Source: Lysinibacillus pakistanensis
Lineage (GTDB): Bacteria > Bacillota > Bacilli > Bacillales_A > Planococcaceae
Assembly (NCBI GenBank): GCA_001312325.1
Contig: BBDJ01000036.1
Coordinates: forward strand, 1-55,385
Reading direction: 5' to 3'
Length of the DNA: 55,385 nt
Part shown: positions 1 to 9,630 of the stretch, piece after piece
How the letters are laid out: every line of letters begins with the position of its first letter
Position numbering within the stretch: position 1 is the stretch's first letter
The notes under the pieces: model-generated
Told to the model about the DNA's origin: nothing
Database searches by the model: none
The model's input: the letters and a program-made list of their open reading frames with translations, nothing else
Translations under genes and position numbers: made by a program

Positions 1-156
1 ATCGGAAACCTTTACTTCAACCGTGGCTGTACAGGTGCCATCGTTGGCTACCAACCATTCGGCGGCTTCAACATGTCAGGTACAGACTCAAAAGCTGGTG
101 GCCCAGACTACCTACAGCTTCATATGCAAGCGAAAACAACTTCTGAATATTATTGA
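1..156 (+). CDS. rocA: 1-pyrroline-5-carboxylate dehydrogenase, 3' end
   Basis: Only the last 51 codons are in the window. They read through [18 protein letters not shown] to a TAA-proximal TGA stop, the conserved C-terminal segment of the aldehyde dehydrogenase family as found in RocA/PutA-type P5C dehydrogenases, which oxidise glutamate semialdehyde to glutamate in proline and arginine catabolism. The gene continues off the left edge, so its start and regulation cannot be seen. A strong terminator follows directly. Confidence 0.85.
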   Translation: MGNLYFNRGCTGAIVGYQPFGGFNMSGTDSKAGGPDYLQLHMQAKTTSEYY

Positions 157-172
157 ATAAGAATATTTCTTT

Positions 173-217
173 AAAGTAGTAATGATAAACTTTTTTTTAT
201 CATTGCTACTTTTTTTA
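173..217 (+). terminator. Rho-independent terminator of rocA
   Basis: AAAGTAGTAATGATA pairs with TATCATTGCTACTTT (one mismatch) around a T-rich loop and ends in a run of T. It sits 16 bp after the rocA stop. Confidence 0.85.
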
Positions 218-831
218 TTACAGATTACATAAAAAGATTAGCTTATAGTTGTCTTTTTTTACTGAGAAAAGGCATGGAAAGTAAAATGGATACACTAAAA
301 ATAAAGCATACAAACCAAAGATGAAGTTATTGTGTTTTAAGCAGGCTAGATATAATACATTTCACTTTCCAAGTTAGAGGACGAAGAGAAATGGGAAATA
401 TTTCTTAATTAATTTTTATGAGTAATAAAGTTTGTTTTAACTAAAGAATAAACCTACACATGTAATATCTCACAAGGAGCTTGGTCAGTGAAACGCAGCT
501 TTTAAAAAAAATTTCATTTGCTTTACAGTTCATTAATGGGATAAAAAGGTGGTAATATAATCTGAGTACCTATATTTTATTCCTGAAAAACAACAATATA
601 TTTTAACAAAGCTATATAGACCTAGTCTTTATAAAAGGTGGCGTTTGCCATAGAAGAAAGAAAACTATCCTGATGAACAAGTATTTGAATCTGTTGATGA
701 AAATAGATGAGGAAATCTTGTCTGTTATTTATAGATTATATGATAATACGTTAAGAGATTTAGTTAATCGATAATAAATTTTAGTTCTTATCCTCCAAGG
801 GAATTTAGTTTAATAAATGGGGTGAAAGAAA
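218..831. other. Intergenic stretch, no supported gene
   Basis: AT-rich sequence with stops in all frames. The longest plausible reading frame is 33 codons starting at ATG 673, without a convincing ribosome binding site or family resemblance. It may be the relic of a small gene that preceded the polymerase gene; I see nothing firmer. Confidence 0.4.
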
Positions 832-2070
832 TTGCATAAAGGAAGAATCATTTTACATATTGACCTTAATTGCTTTTATGCCTCAGTGGAACAAATTTAC
901 GATCCCTCATTAAAAGGAAAACCTATAGCCATTGCAGGTAATCCAAAAGAACGTAGAGGTATTGTAATTACGTGTAGCTATGAAGCTAGAAAAAGTGGTG
1001 TATATACAACCATGAATGTCGGTGAGGCAAGAAGAAAATGCCCAGAGTTAATTGTACTTCCTCCAAATTTTGATCGATATAGAGCTGCCTCAAAATCTTT
1101 TTTTTAGTTTACTGAAAGAGTATAGTGAAATACTTCAACCAGTTTCTATCGATGAAGGTTATATACAATTGCCTATAATCGAAGGACAAAATGTATTAGA
1201 ACATGTACATGGTATACAAGATCGAATTTGGAACGAACTACAATTGCCTTGTTCAATAGGCATTGCGCCAAATAAGTTTTTAGCAAAAATGGCCAGCGAT
1301 ATGAGAAAGCCAATGGGTATTACAATATTACGTAAACGTGATGTCCCATCAGTTTTGTGGCCATTGAATGTTAAAGAAATGCATGGAATTGGGAAAAGCA
1401 CTGCAGAAAAATTGAAAGAGTTAGGTATACTAACAATTGGAGAATTAGCTGCGGCTGATGAATACACCTTAAAACAGAAATTTGGAATCAACGGACTTCG
1501 TTTGAAACAGAAGGCCAATGGCGAGGATGACAGACCTGTTGATCCAGAAGCAATATTTGATACCAAGAGTGTAGGAAATTCGACAACATTATCGCGTGAT
1601 ACCACTGATAGAGATGAATTATATAAAATAATTACAACACTTTCCGAAAAGGTAGCAGAAAGATTAAAGGCAAAAAAAGCTTGCTGGAGTGACTGTGAGT
1701 ATTTTAATTCGTACAGCTACTTGGGAAACCTATACTCGGAGTAAATCGATAAATAACGCGATTTTTTTCAAAAGAGGATATAGTTGAACATGCGTGGAGT
1801 CTATTTAATAAAAATTGGAATGAGGAACCTGTTCGATTACTTGGTGTGACTATTTCAAATGTAAGTAACGTTAAAGAGATGACACAGCAGTTAACATTTT
1901 TTGATTTTGAAGAGCATATAAAAGATGAACCAATTATTAAACTTGTAGATCAAATTGAGAAGAAATTTGGAAAAGGTGTAATTCTAAGAGGTTCAGATAT
2001 TGTAAAACCGACTGGAAAACATCAAGCAAACACAAGTTTTAGTAAAGATTTTTGGGATGATCATATATAA
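832..2070 (+). CDS. Y-family DNA polymerase, UvrX/DinB-like (frameshifted)
   Basis: Error-prone lesion-bypass polymerase of the UmuC/DinB/UvrX family. The N-terminus carries the first catalytic aspartate in HIDLNCFYASVEQ, and SIDEGY supplies the palm Asp-Glu pair. CSIGIAPNKFLAKMASDM and the helix-hairpin-helix segment MHGIGKSTAEKL follow, then the little-finger domain. It starts at TTG 832 after GGGGTG. Three breaks interrupt the frame: T8 at 1098-1105, A7 at 1672-1678 and T7 at 1762-1768. Removing one base from each restores a product of about 410 residues, normal for the family. A truncated paralogue lies at 5.3 kb. The breaks look like base-calling errors, since all conserved blocks are intact. 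Confidence 0.85.
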
Positions 2071-2112
2071 AATTATTGTAGTTTTATAAAAAAAGATTGA
2101 TCATTTATAATT

Positions 2113-2143
2113 AAAGATCCTGTGTTGATATGCAGGATCTTTT
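2113..2143 (+). terminator. Terminator after the polymerase gene
   Basis: AAAGATCCTG and CAGGATCTTT form a perfect 10-bp stem with an 11-base loop followed by TTTT. It lies 42 bp after the polymerase stop. Confidence 0.85.
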
Positions 2144-2144
2144 C

Positions 2145-2173
2145 TTATTCAATCGGGCCATATTGTTGAATAA
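2145..2173. repeat. Dispersed TTATTCAACAAT repeat, collapsed copy
   Basis: TTATTCAATCGGGC is joined directly to CATATTGTTGAATAA. Compared with full copies (for example 53968-54041) the inner hairpin is missing, as if lost between the two GGGC motifs of the element. The ends are inverted repeats of each other. Confidence 0.75.
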
Positions 2174-2194
2174 CATTCTTTTATGAAAGGTTGC

Positions 2195-2213
2195 CAAACA
2201 ACGCTTTGGGAAC
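2195..2213 (+). repeat. 19-bp motif beside dispersed repeat
   Basis: CAAACAACGCTTTGGGAAC lies 21 bp to the right of the collapsed repeat. Close versions occur 20 bp after the copy ending at 50046 and 19 bp after the copy ending at 54041. Confidence 0.6.
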
Positions 2214-2323
2214 TATGTACATCAACTAGTAAAGGAATCAGTTAAAGGTTTCACATTTTTTTATTTTTCCATATAATAGAAAATGTATTTCGTTTCTTAG
2301 TCGAATAAGGAGAGGGTGTTTAA

Positions 2324-2823
2324 ATGTTGGAGAGTGAAAGATTAATTTTAGTTAATTACACAGAAGATGATATTAGTTTTTTTAGAGAACTTGCTAAGTA
2401 ATCCTAATATGGTGAGGTACATAGGAAATGGAGAAGTTCGTAATAGAGAACAAGCTAATAAATTTTTCGAGTGGATTATAGAACATTATAAGATGAATAG
2501 AAATTATGGTTTAAAACTTATAAAAGACAAAGTCACAGGAAAAAAAATAGGACATGCTGGACTTGTACCTCAAATTGTTGAAGAAGAACATTATATAGAG
2601 GTAGGATATTGGATTGAAGAGAATTATTGGGGAAAAGGATATGCTTCAGAAGTGGCTCTTGCTTAATAGATCATGGATTAAATGAATTAAAACTTCCAAA
2701 AATCATTGCCCTAATTCAAAATGAAAACATTGCTTCAGAGAAGGTAGCAATAAAAAAATGGTTTGAAAAAAAGAAAAAGAGATTTTATTAAACGAGAAAA
2801 TTGTTAGTATATATACTACCTAA
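2324..2823 (+). pseudogene. GNAT N-acetyltransferase, broken
   Basis: GCN5-related acetyltransferase of the RimJ/RimL type (acetyl_transf_3). It begins MLESERLILVNYTEDD and carries EVGYWIEENYWGKGYASE, the acetyl-CoA binding loop region, and ends NEKIVSIYTT. T7 at 2377-2383 has one base too many. One T is missing near 2665 (GCTTAATAG where ALALIDHG is expected). The A-rich tail at 2751-2785 is out of frame as well. Three or more breaks, one outside a long run, and a second copy of the tail at 53.8 kb suggest real decay. ATG 2324 follows AGGAGAGGG. Confidence 0.7.
2748..2823 (+). repeat. 76-bp GNAT tail, duplicated at 53845-53920
   Basis: The last 76 bp of the acetyltransferase gene recur at 53845-53920 with a single base difference, including the same out-of-frame A runs. 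In both places a dispersed TTATTCAA repeat follows shortly downstream. Confidence 0.9.
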
Positions 2824-2836
2824 TTATATAAAATAG

Positions 2837-2902
2837 TTATTCAATCGGGCGCTTTCCATGAATAAGGAAATCGTCCTTCTTCATGGAAAAGGCATTTAAT
2901 GA
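2837..2902. repeat. Dispersed TTATTCAACAAT repeat, full-length copy
   Basis: TTATTCAATCGGGCGC opens the element. GCTTTCC and GGAAA around ATGAATAA form the inner hairpin, and a TTCATGGAAAAGGC segment corresponds to the right half. The right end has drifted (ATTTAATGAA). Confidence 0.7.
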
Positions 2903-2979
2903 AATGAGGCTTTTTGAATTACCCGATATAATGCAATAAGAATTGTTACATGCACTAAATTACTTTTCAAATTTCCCTC

Positions 2980-3010
2980 TTGAACCTCTAGTTACTTGAG
3001 GTTTTATAAT
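2980..3010 (+). promoter_or_regulatory. MerR-type promoter with 19-bp spacer
   Basis: TTGAAC (2980-2985) and TATAAT (3005-3010) are 19 bp apart, the long spacer characteristic of promoters activated by MerR-family proteins. The spacer holds the dyad ACCTC-N9-GAGGT. It sits just before the merR-family gene, so it probably drives that gene under its own control. Confidence 0.75.
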
Positions 3011-3040
3011 GAACTTATACCTTTGATGGGAGGAATTTTG

Positions 3041-3808
3041 ATGAATAAGAATAACAAATTTTCAATTGGGGAATTTTCAGAAAAGACAGGAATCCCTATT
3101 CCTACTTTACATTACTATGATGAAATTGGTTTATTACAACCAGAAAAGAATCCTTCTTCAGGGCATCGCATTTACAGTTATCAAGATATTATAGTTTTAC
3201 AAAAAATTTTAAGTCTAAAATTTCTTGGATATAGTCTAGATAGAATCACTAATTTGTTAAATGAATCGAGCTTTTCTGTTGACTTAAATAAAAGCTTGTC
3301 CCTTCATTTGCAAGCTTTAGAAAAAGAAGAAAAACAAATTGAACAATCAATAAAAGCCATTAAAAGAGTAATTAGATTAGTCGAGGAAGAAGGAGAAGTG
3401 GATAGCACCTTATTATTTAGCCTTATTCATGGTATGCGTACTGAACATATACAAGAAGAATGGATGAATCGCCATATGTTAACGGATGTCGTGGAAGAGT
3501 TATCAAAGAAATCGGAAGAAGATAAAATCTCTTTAGATAAAACGTTTATTCAATTGTCTAAAGAAGTGAAACAATTATATGGTAAACCAGTAGAGGACCC
3601 AAAAGTACAAGAGATGATTAAGAACTATGTAGAAGCATCTTTTTCATTTCTAGGTGAGAATTTGATGAAAAAACTAGCTGATACTAATATAGAAGAACTG
3701 GATATTCAAAAACTTGAAAATATGATACCTTCTTCCTTTGAAGAAAATGAACAAAAATGGCTTAATGATGCGATGGAATACTATATGAAACAAGAAGAAA
3801 TGGAATAG
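3041..3808 (+). CDS. MerR-family transcriptional regulator
   Basis: 255 residues, uninterrupted. The N-terminal winged helix-turn-helix reads FSIGEFSEKTGIPIPTLHYY followed by DEIGLLQPEKN and a second helix pair typical of MerR proteins, then a coiled-coil dimerisation helix near residues 80-115. The rest, about 130 residues, is helical and resembles the TipAS/antibiotic-binding type of effector domain, so a drug or hydrophobic ligand is likely; this is inference. ATG 3041 is chosen because GGGAGGA lies 7 bp upstream; an upstream in-frame start at 2996 would overlap the promoter. No target gene is adjacent apart from itself. Confidence 0.85.
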   Translation: MNKNNKFSIGEFSEKTGIPIPTLHYYDEIGLLQPEKNPSSGHRIYSYQDIIVLQKILSLKFLGYSLDRITNLLNESSFSVDLNKSLSLHLQALEKEEKQIEQSIKAIKRVIRLVEEEGEVDSTLLFSLIHGMRTEHIQEEWMNRHMLTDVVEELSKKSEEDKISLDKTFIQLSKEVKQLYGKPVEDPKVQEMIKNYVEASFSFLGENLMKKLADTNIEELDIQKLENMIPSSFEENEQKWLNDAMEYYMKQEEME

Positions 3809-3983
3809 ATGTTAATGAGCTATACTCTCAAACTATAGTTGGTCTATCTTTTTAAAGCAACACATTTAACCTTTTAAAAGTAGCGTCACTAATTAACAAA
3901 AAAATTGTTCTTAATACAATGCACTAACGTGATACTTTAGTGAATCAATGATTTATTATGTATACAAAATAAACCTAATAACC

Positions 3984-4002
3984 GTTCCCAAATGAAAGTT
4001 TG
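3984..4002 (-). repeat. 19-bp motif, reverse copy
   Basis: On the minus strand this reads CAAACTTTCATTTGGGAAC, matching the motif that follows three dispersed repeats. No intact dispersed repeat sits beside this copy. Confidence 0.45.
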
Positions 4003-4245
4003 AATACACCAAAAAGCCATAAATGTTGTTAAATCAACGTTTCATGACTTTTCCTATGAATATTATTTATACAGCTTTTTATGCACGTTAGTAGAAAGCT
4101 ATTAACAGTAATGATTTAGTGGCATTTTGAGTAAAGCTGCATTAGGTGGCGTTACTGAATAAAATCATGCATATTCTTGGGGTGTATACCTGCATTTTTT
4201 AATCGTTCCTATATTTTAACTACAGGGGCTTTAGTTGAAAACGAT

Positions 4246-4276
4246 ATTCCACAATCGGGCGCAATTGTTGAGCAAC
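4246..4276. repeat. Dispersed TTATTCAACAAT repeat, collapsed copy
   Basis: ATTCCACAATCGGGC joined to GCAATTGTTGAGCAAC: the two ends without the inner hairpin, comparable to the copy at 2145-2173. Confidence 0.6.
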
Positions 4277-4624
4277 ACCATTACGAAATGATCAACCTTT
4301 TTTAAAAACGAACTAATATCTGCTGATAAAGAATCCATTATGATCAATCTTTTTTTCAAACTGGATTCTTTATATTTATTGTGAAATAATGGTTTGTGGG
4401 ATTTTTTTTATCAAACTTTATTTTAAAGCTACAATTATAGTTATTTAATATTAAGTGCCAGTATCTTTTTAGATATATAAAAACAAAGAATATGTCTAAA
4501 ATATGACGATATTATAAGAATATGTACATAATTACTGTACATATTCTTCATGTTGTTGAAATACTATTATGTCAATGAAATCAAGGTGACAATTTAAAAA
4601 GTATAGCCCTTTTTCAAAACGAGG

Positions 4625-4829
4625 GGTTGATCTCTGTTCCGACTGAGTGCTTTGTAGCTGTCGCTTTGCTTTCGCTACAGAAAACATTTGCCGCTGACGC
4701 TTCGCTTTCGCGCAGAGCAGAGCTTCCTGGGGACGTCCGATGAGCCGCTTCACTCGCGTTGTGAAGCTCCAGATCTTATCTGTGACGCTGAATCCCCGAG
4801 AAGTCATTCAGTCTATACTCCAATCAACC
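4625..4829. repeat. GC-rich Bacillaceae-type intergenic repeat, copy 1
   Basis: A 205-bp GC-rich block in AT-rich surroundings, bounded by GGTTGATCTCTGTTCCGACT and AGTCTATACTCCAATCAACC as imperfect inverted ends. The core CGTCCGATGAGCCGCTTCAC is shared with the copy at 50137-50292. Such palindromic GC-rich repeats are common between genes in Bacillaceae. Reading frames through it are by-products of the palindrome. Confidence 0.7.
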
Positions 4830-5062
4830 ACTGCACATCGTATTTTCTTCTGGTATTTCACATAAAAGTATAGTGATAAATTGAAGTCTTAACCCACTAT
4901 TTAGCGCAAAATTGAGATTTGGTAACATTTCCTATTCGAAAGAAGCGTCAGCAATAAGTAACTTTATGTAAAGCTACAAAGTAGTTTTATGCATAAAATG
5001 TGAGTAATGTGCTTTTACTTTACTTTTGAAGGAAGAAAATATTTAAAGTTCTACACTATTGC

Positions 5063-5190
5063 TGATTGGAGTGCAAGGCTACTCGACTCCCGTGGGATAG
5101 CGAGACAGACGAGACCCTGCACGGAGCGGCAGCGAAGGAAGCGGCTCGTCGCTCGCCCACTGGAAAGCGAGTAGCCTGGAACGGAAATCA
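5063..5190. repeat. GC-rich Bacillaceae-type intergenic repeat, copy 2 (reverse)
   Basis: Bounded by TGATTGGAGTGC and GGAACGGAAATCA. In reverse complement it shares GAGCCGCTTCCTTCGC, GGGTCTCGTC and GGGAGTCGAG with the other two copies. It stands between copy 1 and the truncated polymerase gene. Confidence 0.7.
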
Positions 5191-5328
5191 CCTTCTTTTT
5201 GACTAAATATTCACAAAGAGTCCCTTGACCGTTTAGTTTTTCAACACTATGAAGAATGAAGATATATCTATGTTATCTTAATGATAATCATGTACCTAAA
5301 AATTTTATGAGGCTTGATTTACCATACT

Positions 5329-6281
5329 ACGTAGCTATACCGATTTAGTAGCGCCTGTTTCTATTGATGAGGGGTATATGGATGTTACTGAATTAAGTAA
5401 GGAGCGATGTGCTCTTAATATTGCCCAGGAAATACAAGTTCAAATACATGCAGAGCTTGATTTACCATGCTCTATTGGTATTGCACCAAACAAATTTTTG
5501 GCAAAAACAGCCTCTGATATGAAAAACCAATGGGCATTACTGTATTACGAATCCGAGATATTGAGCAAATTCTTTGGCTTATTGAGGTTGTTACTATGCA
5601 TGGCATTGGGACTAGTACAGCCAAAAAAATTAAATGCACACAGTATTTTTACAATTGCGATTTAGCTTAAACTGAGGAATATACGATAAAGCAGATTTTA
5701 GGAAAGAATGGTGTACGTCTCCGTGCTAGGGCGAATGGGGAGGATTCAAGAATGGTGATTCAGATGCCATTTTTGATACAAAAAGTGTCGGCAACTCCAC
5801 AACCTTACCAGAGGATGTAATAGACATTCGGATTCTACATAAAACAATCGATGGACTTTGTCAAAAGGTTGCGGAACGATTAGATGCCAAACGTCTGGCG
5901 GGTTCAACAGTAAGCATACAAATCCGTGATGCAGATTGGCATAATCATACACGCTCAAAAATGGTATCCAATGCTATTTATCGCTTTGAAGAAATTTACC
6001 AAGTTGCCTGTGAACTCTTTGATAAGCATTGGGATGAGGCACCTGTTAGATTATTAGGCGTGACAGTGTCAAATGTTGTGGATCGTAAAGATTTTTCACG
6101 GCAGCTTTCTATTTTCAATTTTGAAGAGCATATCAAGGACGAACCTATAATAAAAATTATTGATGAAATCGAAGCATGCTTTGGGAAGGGCATTATTAAG
6201 CGAGGGGTTGATATGTGCAAACGCCCAAGCTATCAAGCACAAACGAGCTTTAGTAAAGATTTTTTAGATGATCATGAGTAG
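5329..6281 (+). pseudogene. Second Y-family polymerase gene, N-terminus deleted
   Basis: Paralogue of the gene at 832-2070 (both end with a FEEHIKDEPII block and SFSKDF). It begins inside the palm domain at SYTDLVAPVSIDEGYMDVTE; about 115 N-terminal residues, including the first catalytic aspartate, are absent. Frame breaks occur near 5520, 5640-5668 (a stop) and 5750. From 5960 the last 106 residues are open. The 14-bp GCTTGATTTACCAT occurs both at the truncation point (near 5312) and inside the gene (near 5456), a possible trace of the rearrangement. Non-functional. Confidence 0.75.
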
Positions 6282-6298
6282 TATTGGGGGATTGGGTT

Positions 6299-7055
6299 AT
6301 GAATTATCAAGAATATGGTAGTGAACATACCACTTTTATGATGTTTATTCATGGTGGTGGCGTTGGGGATGGATGTGGGATAAACAAATCCAACATTTTT
6401 CCAAATTTCACTGTATTGTGCCAGAATTAATAGATGACGATATGCATTTTTCAATTGAAGAGTGTGCTAGGAAACTTCTAAAAATAATAGAAGAAAAAGC
6501 ACAAGGTAAACATGTCACAGTGGTCGGCTTTTCTTTAGGTGCACAAATTATTGTAAAAATGCTAAGTTTAAATGCTCAATTGATAGATAATGCGATTATA
6601 AACAGTGCTTTAGTTATACCTTCTCCAATTACAAAAAAAGCTGATAGGACCATTCATTACATTATCTTTTCCTCTCATAAAAAAATAAATCATTCGCAAA
6701 GCTTCAAGCTAAAGCATTGTATATAAATCAAGAATATTTTCAGCAGTATTATCAAGATAGTTTAAAAATAAAAATAGAAACACTTATGAATATTCTGCAA
6801 GAAAATATGTCCTTTGCAATCCCTGACAACTTTTCTCAAGCTAGCTGCCAGATTTTGGTGACCGTTGGTGAAAGGGAAAAGGGAATCATGAAAAAATCTG
6901 CTAGACTGCTAGTAAATCGTAATCCCAATTGTAAGGGTGTTGTGCTATCTAATATTGGCCATGGTGTATCTTTCGCAAATCCAACATTCTTTAATCATTT
7001 TGTTGAAAATTGGATGAAAGAGGGGCGCTTACCAGAAGGAAAAATTATTCATTAA
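6299..7055 (+). CDS. Alpha/beta hydrolase (frameshifted)
   Basis: About 250 residues. FIHGGGVGGWMWDKQ is the oxyanion-loop strand, VVGFSLGAQI is the nucleophile elbow with serine in G-F-S-L-G, and SNIGHGVSF supplies the catalytic histidine. It resembles MhpC/menaquinone-hydrolase-like esterases; the substrate is unknown. ATG 6299 follows GGGGGA, 17 bp after the truncated polymerase. Two breaks: one G missing at G4 6365-6368, and A7 at 6679-6685. All catalytic blocks survive, so errors in the sequence are likelier than decay. Confidence 0.7.
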
Positions 7056-7101
7056 AAAGAACCTACATAACTTAAAGCTAGTAGATTCAGTAAAGTTTTC
7101 A

Positions 7102-7958
7102 TTAGTTAAAATAGTGAGGATATAAATCTTTATGTCCTCTTATCCAATGCTTCATTTCAATGATCATCTCCTCATAGCTAGGGACAACAAATGAAAAATC
7201 GTTTCGAGTATTAATAAGCGTTTTATCGACGTTCAGAAGATGACATGCATGGATGGATGCCTGATTGTCCTTAAAGTGTTTATTGAATAGCTGCAAAAGA
7301 TCGTACTTTGAAATACTCTGATTGTTAACGAGGTGATAGATGCCTGTTATTCCTTCAGATGGTGCACGCTCTATCGCCTTTGCTAGCGTAAGAGTAGTAA
7401 TTCCCGTCCAAATCGCGCCAGTATAGCCGTTCATCATGTTTTGCTGTTTCATAAACCAGTTGAAGAGGCCAACACCGTCCACCTTCATATCGGGTCCAAT
7501 AATAGAATTACGCAATGTTAAGTGTTTTGAATTTTCTATTTCTCCTAATCCCTTCGTACGATCATAAAAGGTTTCCCCATCACGCAGGCTATTTTCCTGA
7601 TAGGGAGATGCCTTTCCTGAGAATACACAATCCGTGCTTAGATGAATAAGCTTCGTTTGACGATTTTCCAATAAGGAAACAATGGCATGTGGTAAATAGC
7701 TATTGACATAGATACTTTCCTTCTGATTCGTCTCACAGGCATTTTTTTAGCATACCAATACAATTGACGACAACATCATGGGTATCATCTAGTAAAAGTG
7801 AACGTAAAAAAAATAGGATCTGTTATATCCCCGGTTCTATTTCTTCCATATGAAAAGGCAGTTCTAGAATAGGTTGTCACATCATGGCCTTGCTCACTCA
7901 AATAGATGGAAATGATGTGACCTGCCATTCCAGTAGCACCAATCACTAAATATTTCAA
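7102..7958 (-). CDS. RmlD/CapF-like NAD(P)-dependent sugar reductase (frameshifted)
   Basis: SDR-superfamily reductase of the RmlD_sub_bind type. KYLVIGATGMAGHIISIYL is the Rossmann nucleotide-binding start, LIHLSTDCVFSGKASPY holds the serine-threonine segment, and ETFYDRTKGLGE holds the catalytic Tyr-x3-Lys. It starts at TTG 7958 behind GGGAGG and overlaps the stop of the upstream dehydratase gene by the shared TTGA, so the two are coupled. Breaks: A8 at 7806-7813 and T7 at 7742-7748, one base too many in each. With its partner it probably makes a deoxyamino sugar such as UDP-L-FucNAc or UDP-6-deoxytalosamine; the exact product is inferred. No cupin domain, unlike CapF. Confidence 0.75.
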
Positions 7959-8987
7959 GGCTTTCCTCCCGTCCAATGTTGTAGTTCTTCTTGCAGAAGA
8001 GGGAGCTTTAGTAACTTTTCTTTTATTTCAGCTACTGTCAGTATTTTTGTATTATTAGAGTTGTACTCATTCGATAATGTTATTTTCGGCGAGCCTTCTT
8101 CTAAATACTTTCCATAATTTAAATCGCGATTATCGGCAGGGATTCTATAAAAATTGCCCATATCGATGGCTTTTGCGGCCTCTTCCTTTGTTAATAACAC
8201 CTCATACAGCTTTTCTCCATGTCGTGTTCCAATTGTTTGTATGCTATTCTGAGCTTGGAAAATTTCTAGTAACGCTTGAGCTAAATTCTCGATATAGGCT
8301 GCTGGAGATTTTTGTACCATAATATCTCCGTTCTCAGCATGATGGTAGGCGTATAAAACTAATTCTACCGCTTCATCAAGGGTCATCATAAAGCGCGTCA
8401 TTTTTGGGTCTGTAATGGTTAAAGGCTTACCAGATTTAATTTGTTCGATAAATAAAGGAATGACAGAGCCTCGTGAAGCCAGGACATTGCCATATCGTGT
8501 ACCGCAGATCAATGTTTGATCTTGATGAACCATTCTTGATTTAGCAATTAAGGTTTTTTCCATCATCGCCTTGGAAATGCCCATCGCATTAACAGGATAG
8601 GCAGCTTTATCCGTAGATAAGCAAATAATTTTTTTGTACACCAGCTTGAATAGCAGCGGTTAATACATTATCTGTTCCTAGAATATTTGTTTTCACAGCC
8701 TCTAAAGGAAAGAATTCGCAGGAAGGAACTTGCTTAAGAGCAGCGGCATGAAAAACATAATCGACATTATACATCGCATTATGGATGCTTTGAATATCTC
8801 GTACATCCCCAATAAAAAATTTAAGATTAGGATGCTGATAGAGCTTACGCATATCATCTTGTTTTTTTTCTCATCTCTAGAGAAAATACGAATTTCTTGA
8901 ATGTCGGTATTTAAAAACTTTTTTTAATACCGCATTGCCAAAAGAGCCAGTGCCCCCGGTGATTAGCAGAATTTTATCTTTAAACAT
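7955..8987 (-). CDS. UDP-N-acetylglucosamine 4,6-dehydratase, FnlA/CapE-like (frameshifted)
   Basis: Extended SDR of the inverting UDP-GlcNAc 4,6-dehydratase/5-epimerase class, cytoplasmic, first step toward L-FucNAc-type sugars. ILLITGGTGSFGNAVL binds the nucleotide; FSRDEKKQDDMRKLY is a family signature. STDKAAYPVNAMGISKAMME carries the modified active-site triad with M-x-x-S-K replacing Y-x-x-x-K. Breaks at T7 8629-8635, T8 8862-8869 and T7 8919-8925; the DEKKQDD signature shows that T8 should be T6, so errors of +2 occur here too. ATG 8987 is chosen by alignment; GAGGAGG lies 14 bp upstream. Confidence 0.8.
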
Positions 8988-9030
8988 TGTTTTGACTGTC
9001 ACACCTCCTCAATCAATTTTGAAAATGCTG

Positions 9031-9630
9031 TTATTTTAAGCCTCTTCGGTGTAAATCATATTCAGAATTTTCTCTCGGAAAATTATACCAATAGGCTAAT
9101 TCATTTGTATATTTACTAGTGGGGTTTTTATCCATTAAGGCACAATTAAAATCCCAATCCCCAGCAATATCTTTTCTTATAGTAAATTTCGCATCTCCTA
9201 TTAAACTTCTTCGAATAATTTTAAATTGTCCAGGTAATGTATAACGATTGGAGTCATCTTTTATAAATGCATAACCAGCCTTTGTTAGCATGTTGTAATA
9301 ATAAATATCATATTGACCATCTACCTGTGCTAACACATTACGTATAGCTGGCAAATAATGATCATCACTATCGATGATGGCAATATAATCGCCTGTAGCT
9401 TCTTCAATACAGCGGTTGTAAGCTACACTAGCTCCTAGATTACGTGGGTGGGCAATAATTTTTAAGGCAGGACAGCCTTTTTGATAGTCTTTTAATAGTG
9501 CTAAAGTATGATCTGTAGAGCCGTCATCACAAACGATAATTTCATAGGCATATTCTTTTGGAATACTGTCAAGCATTGTTACAATCCACTCCGCACTATT
9601 ATAGGCAGGGGATAAGAAGCTAATTTTCAT
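9031..9630 (-). CDS. Family 2 glycosyltransferase
   Basis: 199 residues, intact. MKISFLSPAYNSAEWIVTML opens the GT-A fold, IIVCDDGSTDHT is the UDP-binding strand, and AIIDSDDHYLP contains the metal-binding D-x-D-type motif. It probably adds a sugar to a surface polysaccharide or S-layer glycan. It leads the leftward operon with the dehydratase and reductase 43 bp downstream. ATG 9630 has GAGGG 7 bp upstream. At about 200 residues it is short, a catalytic domain without a long C-terminal extension. Confidence 0.8.
   Translation of the reverse strand: MKISFLSPAYNSAEWIVTMLDSIPKEYAYEIIVCDDGSTDHTLALLKDYQKGCPALKIIAHPRNLGASVAYNRCIEEATGDYIAIIDSDDHYLPAIRNVLAQVDGQYDIYYYNMLTKAGYAFIKDDSNRYTLPGQFKIIRRSLIGDAKFTIRKDIAGDWDFNCALMDKNPTSKYTNELAYWYNFPRENSEYDLHRRGLK

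Larger units (their letters stand above)
3809..4624. other. Intergenic stretch, no supported gene
   Basis: No reading frame with support. It holds a reverse-strand copy of the 19-bp GGGAAC motif at 3984-4002 and a collapsed dispersed repeat at 4246-4276. The rest is AT-rich and featureless. Confidence 0.5.

Noticed and set aside
1159..1605. Long reverse-strand open frame opposite the polymerase gene
   Set aside because: It has no ribosome binding site and mirrors the codons of a well-conserved plus-strand gene. The same applies to other reverse frames across the cob operon.
4688..4873. Short frames on both strands through 4532-4873
   Set aside because: They fall in a GC-rich palindromic repeat; the open frames arise from the lack of AT-rich stops.
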